Assembly: GCF_014203705.1 (NCBI RefSeq)
Contig: NZ_JACHJR010000001.1
Span: 6,324,001 to 6,388,000, forward strand
Direction of reading: 5' to 3'
DNA from: Kitasatospora gansuensis
GTDB lineage: Bacteria > Actinomycetota > Actinomycetes > Streptomycetales > Streptomycetaceae
Length of the DNA stretch: 64,000 bases
Position numbers and translations under genes: made by a program. Positions 1 through 11,338 of the stretch are shown one piece after another. Within the stretch, counting starts at the first letter, position 1. The number at the start of each line of letters is the position of its first letter. The notes under the pieces were generated by a model. It saw nothing but the letters and a program-made list of their open reading frames with translations. It ran no database searches and was not told the DNA's origin.

Positions 1-176
1 CACGGGTCAGGGGCTTTGGATGTCACATCGATGATCTCCGCGCCGGGGAACGCGGTGGTCAGTGAGGTCAAGCTACGGCGGCGGCTGGCAACACGAATCG
101 TCATCGGACAGCTCTCTTCCTCGGTGGCACAAGATGCCAAGTCTGCCTCGTGCGACAGACATTCTCCGGCTTCCGA

Positions 177-1898
177 TCAACTTCGGAAGAGGGCGGTGGA
201 GTCGGAGCCGAGCAGGAGGCCGTCGTCGGTCGCTTCGGCCCGGCCGAAGGTGGCGAGGAGGCTGGTGCAGGTGGTGGGGACGAGCTGTTCGGCGGGGCCG
301 AGGTTGACGGCCAGTCGGTAGGGGCCGCGGTGGACGATGAGCCAGCGGGCGGCCTCGTCGTGGTCGACCCGGACCTCGGCGAGGTCGGGGTCGGTGAGGG
401 CGGGGTGGTCGCGGCGCAGGCGGATCAACCGGCGGTACCAGGCGAGCAGTTCGGCGTGCGGGGCGGCGGTGGGTTCGGTCCAGTCCAGGGTGGAGGCGAG
501 CACGGTGGCCGGTGCCTGCGGGTCGGGGATGGCGTCGGCGGACCAGCCGTGGGCGGTGAACTCCCGGCGGCGGCCCTGCCGGACGGCCTCGGCCAGGGCG
601 GGGTCGGGGTGGCTGGTGAAGTACTGCCAGGGCGTCCCGGCGCCCCACTCCTCGCCCATGAAGAGCATCGGGGTGAACGGCGAGGTGAGCACCAGGGCGG
701 CCCCGGCGGCGAGCCGGCCGGGGGAGAGGGTGGCGGCGAGCCGGTCACCGGTGGCGCGGTTGCCGATCTGGTCGTGGGTCTGGGTGTAGCCGAGCAGCCG
801 GTGGCCGAACCGGGTGGGGAACGGGCGGCCGTGACCGCGGCCCCGGAACGAGGACCAGGTGCCGTCGTGGAAGAAGCCCTTGGTGAGGGTCTTGGCCAGC
901 CCGGCCAGCGGCTCCCGGGCGAAGTCGGCGTAGTAGCCCTGGGATTCGCCGGTCAGCGTGACGTGCAGGGCGTGGTGGAAGTCGTCGCTCCACTGTGCGG
1001 TCAGCCCGAGGCCGCCCGCCTGACGCGGGTTGGTGGTGCGCGGGTCGTTCAGGTCGGACTCGCCGATCAGGAACAGCGGCCGTCCGGTGGCGGCCGCCAA
1101 GTGGTCCACCGAGGTGGAGAGTTCCTCCAGGAAGTGCAGCGCGCGGTCGTCCGCCAGCGCGTGCACGGCGTCCAGCCGGAGCCCGTCGATCCGGTAGTCG
1201 CGCAGCCAGCCGAGCGCGCTGCCGATCAGGTACGCCCTGACCTGGTCGGAGCCGGGGGCGTCCAGGTTGACCGCCGAACCCCAGGGGGTCTGGTGCCGGT
1301 CGGTGAAGTACGGGCCGTACGCGGGCAGGTAGTTGCCGGACGGGCCGAGGTGGTTGTGCACCACGTCCAGGATCACGCCGAGGCCCTTGCGGTGGGCGGC
1401 GTCGACGAACCGCTTGAGACCGTCCGGGCCGCCGTACGGCTCGTGCACGGCCCAGAGCGAGACGCCGTCGTAGCCCCAGCCGTGCCGGCCGGGGAACGGG
1501 CAGACGGGCAGCAACTCCACGAAGTCCACGCCCAGTTCGACCAGGTGGTCGAGCCGGGCGATGGCCGCCTCGAAGGTGCCGCCCGGGGTGAAGGTGCCGA
1601 TGTGCAGCTCGTACACCACCGCGCCGGGCAGCGGGCGGCCCTGCCACGGGGTGTCGGACCAGCGGAAGGCGGCGTGGTCGACGGGCCGGCTCAGCCCGTC
1701 CGGGCCGTACGGCTGACGGGGGGAGCGCGGGTCGGGCAGCGGCGGGCCGCCGTCCAGCCGGAAGCCGTAGTCGCCGCTCGGGCCGACCGCGGTCCACCAG
1801 CCGTCCCGGTCGGGCAGCCGGGTCATCGGGTGCGCCGAGCCGTCCACCTCCACCTCGACCCGGGACGCCTCGGGGGCCCAGACCTGGTACTCCGTCAC
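177..1898 (-). CDS. treZ: Malto-oligosyltrehalose trehalohydrolase
   Basis: TreZ hydrolyses the alpha-1,4 bond next to the terminal trehalosyl unit made by TreY and releases free trehalose in the cytoplasm. The 573-residue protein has an N-terminal CBM48-like segment (about 1-85) and a GH13 barrel. Visible GH13 motifs are DVVHNH (178-183), the nucleophile Asp243 in GLRLDAV, the acid/base Glu280 in LIGESD, and a later THDQIGNR with the transition-state Asp. Length is normal for TreZ. The GTG start has a GGAGG four bases upstream, lying in the 16-base gap after treY, so the two genes are surely cotranscribed. The assignment is firm. Confidence 0.95.
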   Translation of the reverse strand: MTEYQVWAPEASRVEVEVDGSAHPMTRLPDRDGWWTAVGPSGDYGFRLDGGPPLPDPRSPRQPYGPDGLSRPVDHAAFRWSDTPWQGRPLPGAVVYELHIGTFTPGGTFEAAIARLDHLVELGVDFVELLPVCPFPGRHGWGYDGVSLWAVHEPYGGPDGLKRFVDAAHRKGLGVILDVVHNHLGPSGNYLPAYGPYFTDRHQTPWGSAVNLDAPGSDQVRAYLIGSALGWLRDYRIDGLRLDAVHALADDRALHFLEELSTSVDHLAAATGRPLFLIGESDLNDPRTTNPRQAGGLGLTAQWSDDFHHALHVTLTGESQGYYADFAREPLAGLAKTLTKGFFHDGTWSSFRGRGHGRPFPTRFGHRLLGYTQTHDQIGNRATGDRLAATLSPGRLAAGAALVLTSPFTPMLFMGEEWGAGTPWQYFTSHPDPALAEAVRQGRRREFTAHGWSADAIPDPQAPATVLASTLDWTEPTAAPHAELLAWYRRLIRLRRDHPALTDPDLAEVRVDHDEAARWLIVHRGPYRLAVNLGPAEQLVPTTCTSLLATFGRAEATDDGLLLGSDSTALFRS

Positions 1899-1914
1899 AC
1901 TGCCTCCACGCTGC

Positions 1915-4332
1915 TCAGGATTCGGAGTCTCGCACCAGCAGGGCGACCGGATGGTCCTTCAGCAGCTCGGCCGCCGACACTTCGCCAGCTCCGACCGGAT
2001 GCCCGGTCAGCTGGTCCGTCCAGGGCCCGGACGGGAGTTCGAGCGCGGTGTCGCGCCAGCCGCCGCCGTGCTGCAGGCCGTACGGCAGCCTGGTGACCAC
2101 GCTGACCGTCCGCTCGCCGCGGGCGAAGGCCAGCAGGTGGTGGGCGGCCGGGCCGGTGGCAGCCAGCGGCCGGTACGGGCCCAGCTCGCCGGCCCGGCGC
2201 AGCCGCAGCGCGGTCGCGGTCAGGTGCAGCTTCTCCCGGGCCAGGTCGCCGGGGCGGTCGGTGGGGGAGTCGGTCAGCCGGACGGCGAGCGAGCCGAGGT
2301 CGACCGGGGCCCGGTTGTCCGGGTCGACCAGGGTGTAGAGCGGCTCCTCGCTGCCCTGGAAGAGGTCGGGCACGCCCGGCCCGGTCAGGTGCAGCAGGGC
2401 GGCCGCGAGCGAGTTGCTCCGGGCGTGCGGGGCGATCGACCGGACGAAGCCGTCGATCCGGGGGCAGAGACCGGGGTTGGCGAGCGCCGCGCGGGCGTAC
2501 TCGATCAGGCGGCGTTCGTACTGCTCGTCCGGGGTGGTCCAGGAGGTGGCGCGCTTGGCCTCGCGGACCGACTTGAGCAGTATCCCGACCAGCCGGTCGG
2601 GCTCGACCGGCCAGGCGGCGATCAGGGTCTGCCAGAGCAGCCAGGCGGTCGGGCGGTCCGGGCAGGGCCCGGCGGCGGTGGTCCAGGCGGCGCACTCGGC
2701 GGCCCAGCGCTCCGGGAGCTCGGCCAGCACGGTCAGCCGGGCCCGGGCGTCGGCGCTGCGCTTGGTGTCGTGGGTGGAGAGCGCCGTCATGGTGTGCGGC
2801 CAGTGCTCGGCGAGGTAGCCGCACCAGTCGTGGAACTCGGCCGGGCGCAGGCCGGGGTGAGCCGGGAAGCCGCCCACCTCGTTCAGGCTGAGCAGGGCGT
2901 TGAACCGGTAGAACGCGGTGTCCTCGACCCCCTTGGCCGCCACCGCGGAGGCGGTCTGGCCGAGCCGGGCGCAGAACTCGTCCTTGGCCGGGCTCCGGCC
3001 GAGCCGACCGAGTGTCAGGTCGCGGATCAGCTCGGCGGTGGCGCCGAGCTCCGGTGGTACGGCTGCCAGCGCGGCAGTCACGTCGGCGACCGCCTCGGGC
3101 GGGGCGGGCTCGCCGGGCACCACGTACGGGCGGTAGACCGGATACGCCGTCAGCAGCTCGGCCAGCACGGCCCGGACGGCCGGGGCCGGATGGTCGGCGA
3201 GCGCGGGCTCGGCAGCGCAGATCCGCTCCACCAGCCGGACCAGCCTGGCCACCTCGGCGGCCAGCTCGCCGTCCGGCGCGGTCAGTTCGGCCCGGCCCCG
3301 GCGGCCCTCCTCGGCGGGGTCGGCGTGGGTGCCGCAGTCCAGCCGGTAGGCGTGCACCAGCCGCTCGGCCCCGGCATGGTCGGTGAGCACGCCGTCGATC
3401 CGGCGCAGCGCGTCGTAGCCGGTGGTGCCCGCGCAGGGCCAGTCGCCGGGCAGCCGCTCCGGGCCGGTGAGGATCTTCTCGACCACGGTGTACGCCCCGC
3501 CGGTGGCCTCGGCCAGCCTGCGCAGGTAGCCGCGCGGGTCGGCCAGGCCGTCGGGGTGGTCGATCCGGAAGCCGTCCAGCACGCCGTCGGCGTGCAGCCG
3601 CAGCAGGGTGCGGTGGGTCGCCTCGAAGACCTCGGGCACCTCGACCCGGACCGCGATGAGTTGGTTCACGGTGAAGAACCGACGGTAGTTCAGCTCGCCG
3701 TCGGCCAGCCGCCACCAGGCCGGCCGGTACCACTGACGGCTCAGCAGCTCGGCGATCGGCAGCCCGGCGGTGCCGGGCCGGAGCGGGAAGGCGTGCTCGA
3801 AGTACCGCAGGGTGTCGCCCTCCACGGTGAACTGGTCGAGCACCGCGCCGAGCCGGTCGCCGAGCAGCGGCAGCAGCAGCCGACCGCGCTCCGGCGCGTC
3901 GGCCGGGCCGGGCTGGGCCGTCCAGTCGATGTCGAACCAGTGCGCGTACCGGGAGTCGGGGCCGTCCCTGAGCACCTCCCAGAGCGGCTGGTTGAGCTGC
4001 TCGGGCACCGGCAAGGCCATGTGGTTGGGGACCACGTCGGCGATCAGCCGCAGCCGGTGGCGGTGTGCCTCGGCGGCGAGCTCGCGCAGCGCGGGCTCGC
4101 CGCCGAGCTGCTCGCTGATCCGGCCGTGGTCGACGGTGTCGTAGCCGTGGGTGGAGCCGGGGGTGGCCTCCAGGAGCGGGGAGAGGTGCAGGTGCGAGAC
4201 GCCCAGCGCGGCCAGGTACGGGACGGCGCGCCGGGCGTCGTGCAGGGTGAAGGCGGGCTGGAGCTGGAGCCGGTAGCTGGAGGTGGGCGGACCGACGGCG
4301 CCCGCCGCCGGGCGTGGCTGCTCGGAGGTCAT
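1915..4332 (-). CDS. treY: Malto-oligosyltrehalose synthase
   Basis: TreY rearranges the reducing-end alpha-1,4 bond of maltodextrins into the alpha,alpha-1,1 bond of trehalose, giving the substrate of TreZ. The 805-residue protein is a GH13 enzyme of usual length. It shows SSYRLQLQ near the N-terminus, DVVPNHMA (99-106), the nucleophile Asp258 in GFRIDHPDGL, Glu285 in VVEKIL and a later HDTKRSAD. It lies between glgX and treZ in one direction. No Shine-Dalgarno sequence precedes the ATG; a TAGTCA element sits about six bases upstream, so a leaderless transcript is possible. No treS-type gene is in the window, so trehalose here is made from glucan. Confidence 0.95.
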   Translation of the reverse strand: MTSEQPRPAAGAVGPPTSSYRLQLQPAFTLHDARRAVPYLAALGVSHLHLSPLLEATPGSTHGYDTVDHGRISEQLGGEPALRELAAEAHRHRLRLIADVVPNHMALPVPEQLNQPLWEVLRDGPDSRYAHWFDIDWTAQPGPADAPERGRLLLPLLGDRLGAVLDQFTVEGDTLRYFEHAFPLRPGTAGLPIAELLSRQWYRPAWWRLADGELNYRRFFTVNQLIAVRVEVPEVFEATHRTLLRLHADGVLDGFRIDHPDGLADPRGYLRRLAEATGGAYTVVEKILTGPERLPGDWPCAGTTGYDALRRIDGVLTDHAGAERLVHAYRLDCGTHADPAEEGRRGRAELTAPDGELAAEVARLVRLVERICAAEPALADHPAPAVRAVLAELLTAYPVYRPYVVPGEPAPPEAVADVTAALAAVPPELGATAELIRDLTLGRLGRSPAKDEFCARLGQTASAVAAKGVEDTAFYRFNALLSLNEVGGFPAHPGLRPAEFHDWCGYLAEHWPHTMTALSTHDTKRSADARARLTVLAELPERWAAECAAWTTAAGPCPDRPTAWLLWQTLIAAWPVEPDRLVGILLKSVREAKRATSWTTPDEQYERRLIEYARAALANPGLCPRIDGFVRSIAPHARSNSLAAALLHLTGPGVPDLFQGSEEPLYTLVDPDNRAPVDLGSLAVRLTDSPTDRPGDLAREKLHLTATALRLRRAGELGPYRPLAATGPAAHHLLAFARGERTVSVVTRLPYGLQHGGGWRDTALELPSGPWTDQLTGHPVGAGEVSAAELLKDHPVALLVRDSES

Positions 4333-4429
4333 GGCTGATGACTACCCGGGCGGCCGGTGCGCCAACGCGGTGTTGGTGCGAACGGCGTAATCGGGCGGTC
4401 CGGCGCGCGCCGGGGCGGCCGGGGAGAGG

Positions 4430-6547
<2,118 letters not shown>

Positions 6548-6933
6548 ATCGCCTCAACTTCCCTGGTGCCAACCGGAATTGGCGCTGTACAGGAACTGCC
6601 CAGCTGGCTGCCGGACCATGTACGGACCACGCGTACCGTGATGCACGGCATACCGAATCCTCCCCAATCGGGTGCCGTCAGGGCGAGCAATTGGCTGCGA
6701 CTTCGCCCGAACGAGTGTCCGCCCAGTGGCTAATCCACCTTCTCCGAACGGATGGTTGTGCGGGCAAGGGGCTGCGCCCCCGCCGACCCGGCAGTACCCT
6801 TGATCGTCCGGCACGCGCTCCGGGCACCGTGCGGACAGAGGGCCTGACCCCGCCGCCATGGTTGAGACAGGGTCAGCGGACGGTCCGTCATCTCGCCGGT
6901 CCGCCGGGGGTGGGCCGAGAGGTGAGGTAGCGC
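6548..6933. promoter_or_regulatory. Divergent intergenic region between glgX and the HEPN gene
   Basis: These 386 bases hold no convincing gene. They must carry the promoters for glgX (minus) and for the gene at 6934 (plus). Visible structures are a CCGTG-ATG-CACGG inverted repeat at 6636-6648, a candidate operator on the glgX side, and CTGACCC/GGGTCAG arms at 6844-6850 and 6870-6876 just before the plus-strand gene. I could not identify confident -35/-10 pairs. Confidence 0.4.
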
Positions 6934-8181
6934 ATGGTGGTCCCCGCCGACGGCCGGGACGGCCCGGAGAACCCCGGGCGGAGCGAGGCGCCGACGGTGG
7001 TGATGCGCGGGCGGCCGCCGAAACGTGTCACCGTCCCGGCCCAGGGCGGACCGGCCGAGGTCGCGCCGCTGGCCTGGTCCGCCGACCAGTGGGGGCTGGC
7101 CGACCACCGGGTCCGGCTGGCCGGCCGGGCGTACGTCTGGCTCAACCTGGTCGAACAGCGGCTGCGCGCCCTGGTGGACGAGGTGCTCCGGCCGGTCTAC
7201 GCGCCCGCGCACGGCGAGGACTGGGTGACCGCCGCCGCGGGCCCGGCCGGCGAGGAGTGGGTGCACCGGGCCGGAGCGGTCCGCGAGGTCAGCCGCCGCA
7301 AGGGCTACCTGCTCGACCCGGCCGACGACGACCCGCTGGTCTTCCTCACCCTGCCGCAGCTGCGCGAGCTGATGGTGCAGCACTGGCCGTGCTTCGAGCC
7401 CTATCTGATCGACCGTCGGGAGATCGAGCTCGCGCTGGACGAGCTGGAGGTCGCCCGGCACGTGGTCTCGCGCAACCGCAGCCTCTCCGGGACGGTGCTG
7501 GCGCAGACCGAGCGGGCCGCCGCCCGGCTGCTCACCCTGCTGGACGGCGGCTCCGGCGGGGTGCCCGCCGACGTGGTCGAGGAACTGGTCGGCGGGCGGT
7601 TCGCGGACGTGGTCTCGGTGCACGCCGACCGGGTCAGGCTGCAGCGCGAACTGCCGGTGGAGGACCTGCTGGAGGGCGCCAGGCGACTGGACGCGCTCGG
7701 CATCGGGCTCGGCATGCTCTGCCAGAACTACACCGGCAAGCGGCTGGTCCGGCTGGCCTCCGAGGGCTGCCGGGTCCGACTGCTGTTCCTCAACCCGGCC
7801 AGCAGCGCGGTCCGCCGCCGGGAGCGGGAGCTCGGGCTCGGACGGGGCGAGCTGGCCCGCTCGATCGAGATGAACATCATGCACGTCCGCCGGGTCCGGG
7901 CCAGGCTGCGCGACCAGGGCGGCTTCGAGATCCGGGTGTTCGACGAGATGCCGCGGTTCACCGCCTACCTGGTGGAGGGCGCCCGGCCGCCCGGCCGACG
8001 GCGTTCGGGCGACCTGGGCGTGGTGCAGCCGTACCTGCGGCGGGCGCGCGGGATCGAGTCCCCGGCGCTGGTGCTGCGCGGCGGCGCCGGGCAGGAGCCG
8101 GGCGGGCAGGAGCCCGGGCTGCTGGAGGTCTACCGCGAGGAGTTCGAGGGGGTCTGGGCGGACTCCCGGGCGGTGTCCTGA
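6934..8181 (+). CDS. SAV2148-type HEPN-domain protein
   Basis: This 415-residue protein matches, from memory, the streptomycete SAV2148 family of HEPN-domain proteins. An N-terminal disordered stretch (1-45) precedes a helical region (about 60-190) with the family signatures AYVWLNLVEQRLR and REVSRRKGYLLDP, then the HEPN-like helix ELEVARHVVSRNRSLSG. The C-terminal half (about 245-360) has VRLLFLNPAS and FEIRVFDEMPRFTAYLV, resembling phospholipase-D-like sensor domains. HEPN domains are often RNases, but no activity is established here. The ATG has GAGG six bases upstream. It stands alone, divergent from glgX. Biological role is unknown. Confidence 0.75.
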   Translation: MVVPADGRDGPENPGRSEAPTVVMRGRPPKRVTVPAQGGPAEVAPLAWSADQWGLADHRVRLAGRAYVWLNLVEQRLRALVDEVLRPVYAPAHGEDWVTAAAGPAGEEWVHRAGAVREVSRRKGYLLDPADDDPLVFLTLPQLRELMVQHWPCFEPYLIDRREIELALDELEVARHVVSRNRSLSGTVLAQTERAAARLLTLLDGGSGGVPADVVEELVGGRFADVVSVHADRVRLQRELPVEDLLEGARRLDALGIGLGMLCQNYTGKRLVRLASEGCRVRLLFLNPASSAVRRRERELGLGRGELARSIEMNIMHVRRVRARLRDQGGFEIRVFDEMPRFTAYLVEGARPPGRRRSGDLGVVQPYLRRARGIESPALVLRGGAGQEPGGQEPGLLEVYREEFEGVWADSRAVS

Positions 8182-8402
8182 ACGGGGGGCCTGAACGGGG
8201 GCCTGAGCTGCGGACTTACGTTCGTACCGGAACGGGGGGCGGCTGACCGAGTGTCAGCGGGCCTCGCCGGGCGGGCCGGTGGGCGGGCCCGGTGTCAGGA
8301 TGCTGATCATCGGCGACCGGTGGCGGGGGCACGACGTGCCCCGGAATCCGCCCGGGGCCGATGACCGCACCCCGCCCCCCCCGAGCCCAGGAAGTCCGCG
8401 TG

Positions 8403-9635
8403 ATGACCGATCAGACCTGCCCGGCCGGATTCGGCCGCCGCAGCTTCGTCAAGGCCACCGCCCTCGCCTCCGGGGCGCTCGCCCTGCGGGCCGGGACCAC
8501 GCCCGCCGCCGCCCGGACCGGGCGGCCCCGGGCGGTGATCCCGTTCCACGGCCCGCACCAGGCCGGGATCGTCACCCCCGCCCAGGGCTACGCCAGCTTC
8601 GTCTCGCTCGCGGTCACCGTGCCCGACCGGGCCGAACTGGCGAAGCTGCTGCGCGAGCTGACGGCCCGGATCCGCTTCCTCACCGCGGGCGGCACCCCGC
8701 CGGCCGACGTGCCCGGCAGCCCGCCCAACGACAGCGGCACGCTCGGCCCGGTGGTCCCGGCCGACGGCCTCACCGTCACGGTCGGCGCCGGTGCCACGCT
8801 GTTCGACCGCCGCTACGGCCTGGCCGGGGTGCAGCCCGTCCGGCTCAGCCAGATGCGGGCGTTCCGCGGCGACCGGCTACGCGCCGGGGAGCTGCACGGC
8901 GACCTCTCGCTCCAGCTCTGCGCCGACAGCCGGGACGTGGTCAGCCACGCGCTGCGCGACCTCGGCCGCCGCACCCGGGGCCGGCTGCAGCCGGTCTGGC
9001 GGATCGACGGCCAGCTCAACCCGGCCCGGCCGGACGGCGCCCAGCGCAACGTGATGGGCTTCAAGGACGGCATCGCCAACCCCGACCCGACCTCGGCCCG
9101 CGAGCTGGACCGGCTGGTCTGGGTGCAGCCGGGCGGCGGCGAACCGGCCTGGGCCGAGGGCGGCAGCTACCAGGTGCTGCGCACCGTCCGGGTGCTCTGC
9201 GAAGCCTGGGAGGACGTTCCGCTGGACCGTCAGGAACGGCTGATCGGCCGCCGCCGCGACTCCGGCGCCCCACTGGACGGGACCACCGAGACCGATCTGC
9301 CGGACTACGCCAAGGACCCGACCGGCGCCGTCACCCCGCTCGACTCGCACATCCGGCTGGCCAACCCGCGCACCCCCGAGACCGACGACTCCCGGGTGCT
9401 GCGCCGGGGCTACAGCTACGACCGGGGCCTGGACGGGGACGGGCGGCTGGACGCCGGGCTGGCCTTCTGCTGCTACCAGCAGGACCTGGTCCGGCAGTTC
9501 GAGGCGGTCCAGCGGCGGCTGGAGGGCGAGCCGCTGGGCGACTTCCTGGTCTGCACCGGCGGCGGCTACTTCTTCGCGCTGCCGGGGGTCAAGGACGAGG
9601 AGGACTGGCTCGGCCGGGGGATGCTGAGCGGGTGA
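8403..9635 (+). CDS. Tat-exported Dyp-type haem peroxidase (EfeB-like)
   Basis: This is a dye-decolourising peroxidase of the EfeB/deferrochelatase branch, using haem to oxidise phenolic or dye substrates outside the membrane. The 410-residue product starts with a twin-arginine signal, GRRSFVKATALASGALAL (residues 11-28), followed by an Ala-rich cleavage region. The mature part has the Dyp GXXDG motif as GFKDG and the family pattern NVMGFKDGIANPD. A C-terminal stretch GDFLVCTGGGYFFALPG is typical of EfeB. I chose ATG 8403 because AGGAAG lies eight bases upstream; an in-frame GTG is at 8400. Iron-transport partners efeU and efeO are absent, so iron uptake is not implied. Confidence 0.88.
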   Translation: MTDQTCPAGFGRRSFVKATALASGALALRAGTTPAAARTGRPRAVIPFHGPHQAGIVTPAQGYASFVSLAVTVPDRAELAKLLRELTARIRFLTAGGTPPADVPGSPPNDSGTLGPVVPADGLTVTVGAGATLFDRRYGLAGVQPVRLSQMRAFRGDRLRAGELHGDLSLQLCADSRDVVSHALRDLGRRTRGRLQPVWRIDGQLNPARPDGAQRNVMGFKDGIANPDPTSARELDRLVWVQPGGGEPAWAEGGSYQVLRTVRVLCEAWEDVPLDRQERLIGRRRDSGAPLDGTTETDLPDYAKDPTGAVTPLDSHIRLANPRTPETDDSRVLRRGYSYDRGLDGDGRLDAGLAFCCYQQDLVRQFEAVQRRLEGEPLGDFLVCTGGGYFFALPGVKDEEDWLGRGMLSG

Positions 9636-9739
9636 GCCACCGGATCCGGCGGCTCCTTTCCCGTACCCGGCGGTTCCTGCTGTCACTGGTGCACGCGATG
9701 ATGGGCACCTCACGACGGACCGATGGAAGGACAACTGGG

Positions 9740-10441
9740 ATGAGCTGGTGGAAGGAGCCTCTGGTCGGCTTCGACCTGGAGACCACGGGCACCGACCCGG
9801 CGACCTCCCGGATCGTCACCGCGGCGCTGGTGGACACCTTCGGGCCCCGGCCCGAGCGGGTGCTGAACTGGCTGCTCGACCCGGGCGTGCCGGTGCCCGC
9901 CGAGGCGACGGCGATCCACGGCATCAGCGACGAGCAGGCCCGCCGGGACGGCCGCCCCGCCGCGCTGGCGGTGGAGGAGATAGCCGGCGCGCTGTGCGAG
10001 CGGCTGCTGGCGGGCCGCCCGGTGGTGGCCTTCAACGCCCCGTTCGACCTCTCCCTGCTGGACGCCGAGCTCGCCAGGTACGGCCTGCCCTCGCTGGCCG
10101 ACCGGCTCGGCGGCAGCGTCGCCCCGGTGGTCGACGCCCTGGTGATCGACCGCGCGGTGGACAAGTACCGGCGCGGCTCGCGCACCCTCCAGCACGTCTG
10201 CGCCGTCTACGGGGTCGAGCTGACCGACGCCCACGAGGCGGGCAGCGACGCGCTGGCCGCCGTCCGGGTCGCCGTCGCCCTGGGCGAGCGCTACCCCGCC
10301 GAGGTCGGCGGTCTGACGCCCGAGCAGCTGCACACCCGTCAGATCACCTGGTACCGCAGCTGGGCCGAGGACCTGCAGTCCTGGCTCCGCCGGGAGAAGG
10401 ACCCGGCCGCCGAGGTCGACACCACCTGGCCGCTCCGCTAA
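9740..10441 (+). CDS. 3'-5' exonuclease, DnaQ-like (DEDDh)
   Basis: The 233-residue protein is a single exonuclease domain of the DnaQ/epsilon superfamily. ExoI is FDLETTGTDP near residue 10, ExoII is AFNAPFDLSLLDAEL near 95, and ExoIII is HEAGSDALAAV with His and Asp in DEDDh spacing near 155. It lacks a polymerase or helicase domain, so it is either a proofreading-like accessory or a stand-alone DNA/RNA trimming enzyme. The ATG has GGAAGGA eight bases upstream. The gene follows the peroxidase by about 100 bases and ends 10 bases from the convergent deacetylase gene. Confidence 0.88.
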   Translation: MSWWKEPLVGFDLETTGTDPATSRIVTAALVDTFGPRPERVLNWLLDPGVPVPAEATAIHGISDEQARRDGRPAALAVEEIAGALCERLLAGRPVVAFNAPFDLSLLDAELARYGLPSLADRLGGSVAPVVDALVIDRAVDKYRRGSRTLQHVCAVYGVELTDAHEAGSDALAAVRVAVALGERYPAEVGGLTPEQLHTRQITWYRSWAEDLQSWLRREKDPAAEVDTTWPLR

Positions 10442-10451
10442 CCGCACTCGG

Positions 10452-11330
10452 TCAGACCGCCGGGAAGTCGAAGGTGTACCCCTGGGCGGCGAGCCAGGGC
10501 AGCAGCTGGCGCAGGGCGGTGACGGTCTGTGAGCGGTCGCCGCCCGCGTCGTGCAGCAGGACCACCCCGCCGGGGCGCAGGTCGCGCTGGACGGTGCCGA
10601 CGATGGCGGCGACGCCGGGGCGGCTCCAGTCCCGGGGGTCGACCGACCAGCCGAGCGGGCGCAGGCCGTTGGCGGCCGCGATCCCCTGGTTGTCGGCGGT
10701 GAAGCCACCGCCCGGGGCCCGGAACCAGAGGACCTTGGTGCCCGCGCCGCCCGCCTTGACGATCATCTCCTCGGCGGCGGCGATCTCGTACTCCGCCTGG
10801 TGGTGCGAGAGCGCCGCGAAGGGCTGCGGGTGGCTCACGCTGTGGTCGCAGAGTCGGTGCCCCTCGGCCCGGATCCGCTGCACGACGGCCGGGTAGGCCG
10901 CGGCGTTCCGGCCGGTCAGGCAGAAGGTGGCCCGGGCGCCGTACCGGGCGAGCAGGTCGAGCACCTGGCCGGTGGCGGCGCCGGGGCCGTCGTCGAAGGT
11001 GAGTGCCACGGTCCGCCCGCCGGAGGCGGTGCTGCGCACTATCGAACTCCCGGGCGCGGGTTGGGGTTTGGGCGTGCTCGAAGCGGGCGGCGCGGGCTTC
11101 GGAGTGCTGGGCCGGTTGGTCGGCGGCGCCGGGGGCGGTGGCTCGCTGCTCGCCGACGGGCTGGGAGCGGGCTGGGGCGGCAGGGACGGCGACGGGTACG
11201 GTGACGGACTCGGGCTCGGCGTGGGGGAGTTGCTGACCGGGGGCGAACTCGGCTTCGGATCGGGCGAGTTGGTGCAGGAGGTCAGTAGTGCGGTGGCGAG
11301 CAGTGCGGTGAGGGCGAAGCGGGTCCGCAT
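10452..11330 (-). CDS. Polysaccharide deacetylase lipoprotein (NodB domain)
   Basis: This enzyme probably removes N- or O-acetyl groups from cell-wall or exogenous polysaccharide at the cell surface. The 292-residue protein has a lipoprotein signal with lipobox LLTSC (Cys19), then a Pro/Ser-rich linker (about 20-95) and a NodB carbohydrate-esterase-4 domain (about 100-290). CE4 motifs are TFDDGP, the metal-binding HSVSHP, RAPGG, and LLHDAGG near the end. The ATG is preceded by AGGAGT. That ribosome site lies in one arm of a perfect 11-base inverted repeat (next entry), suggesting translational control. Confidence 0.9.
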   Translation of the reverse strand: MRTRFALTALLATALLTSCTNSPDPKPSSPPVSNSPTPSPSPSPYPSPSLPPQPAPSPSASSEPPPPAPPTNRPSTPKPAPPASSTPKPQPAPGSSIVRSTASGGRTVALTFDDGPGAATGQVLDLLARYGARATFCLTGRNAAAYPAVVQRIRAEGHRLCDHSVSHPQPFAALSHHQAEYEIAAAEEMIVKAGGAGTKVLWFRAPGGGFTADNQGIAAANGLRPLGWSVDPRDWSRPGVAAIVGTVQRDLRPGGVVLLHDAGGDRSQTVTALRQLLPWLAAQGYTFDFPAV

Positions 11331-11338
11331 GGCGACGA

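Noticed and set aside
170..189. CTTCCGA/TCGGAAG inverted repeat overlapping the treZ stop
   Set aside because: Seven pairs and a six-base loop could be a terminator, but there is no T tract and it overlaps coding sequence; too weak to list.
150..2096. Long plus-strand ORFs of 600-800 codons (150-2096, 1951-4338, 4565-6733) opposite treZ, treY and glgX
   Set aside because: They mirror the real genes in an antisense frame, an expected effect of very high G/C at third positions. Their translations are Gly/Val/Arg/Gln-rich with no domain, and the opposite strand shows full catalytic motifs.
8361..8402. ATG 8361 as start of the DyP peroxidase
   Set aside because: It would put 14 Pro/Arg residues before the Tat signal; ATG 8403 has a good ribosome site.
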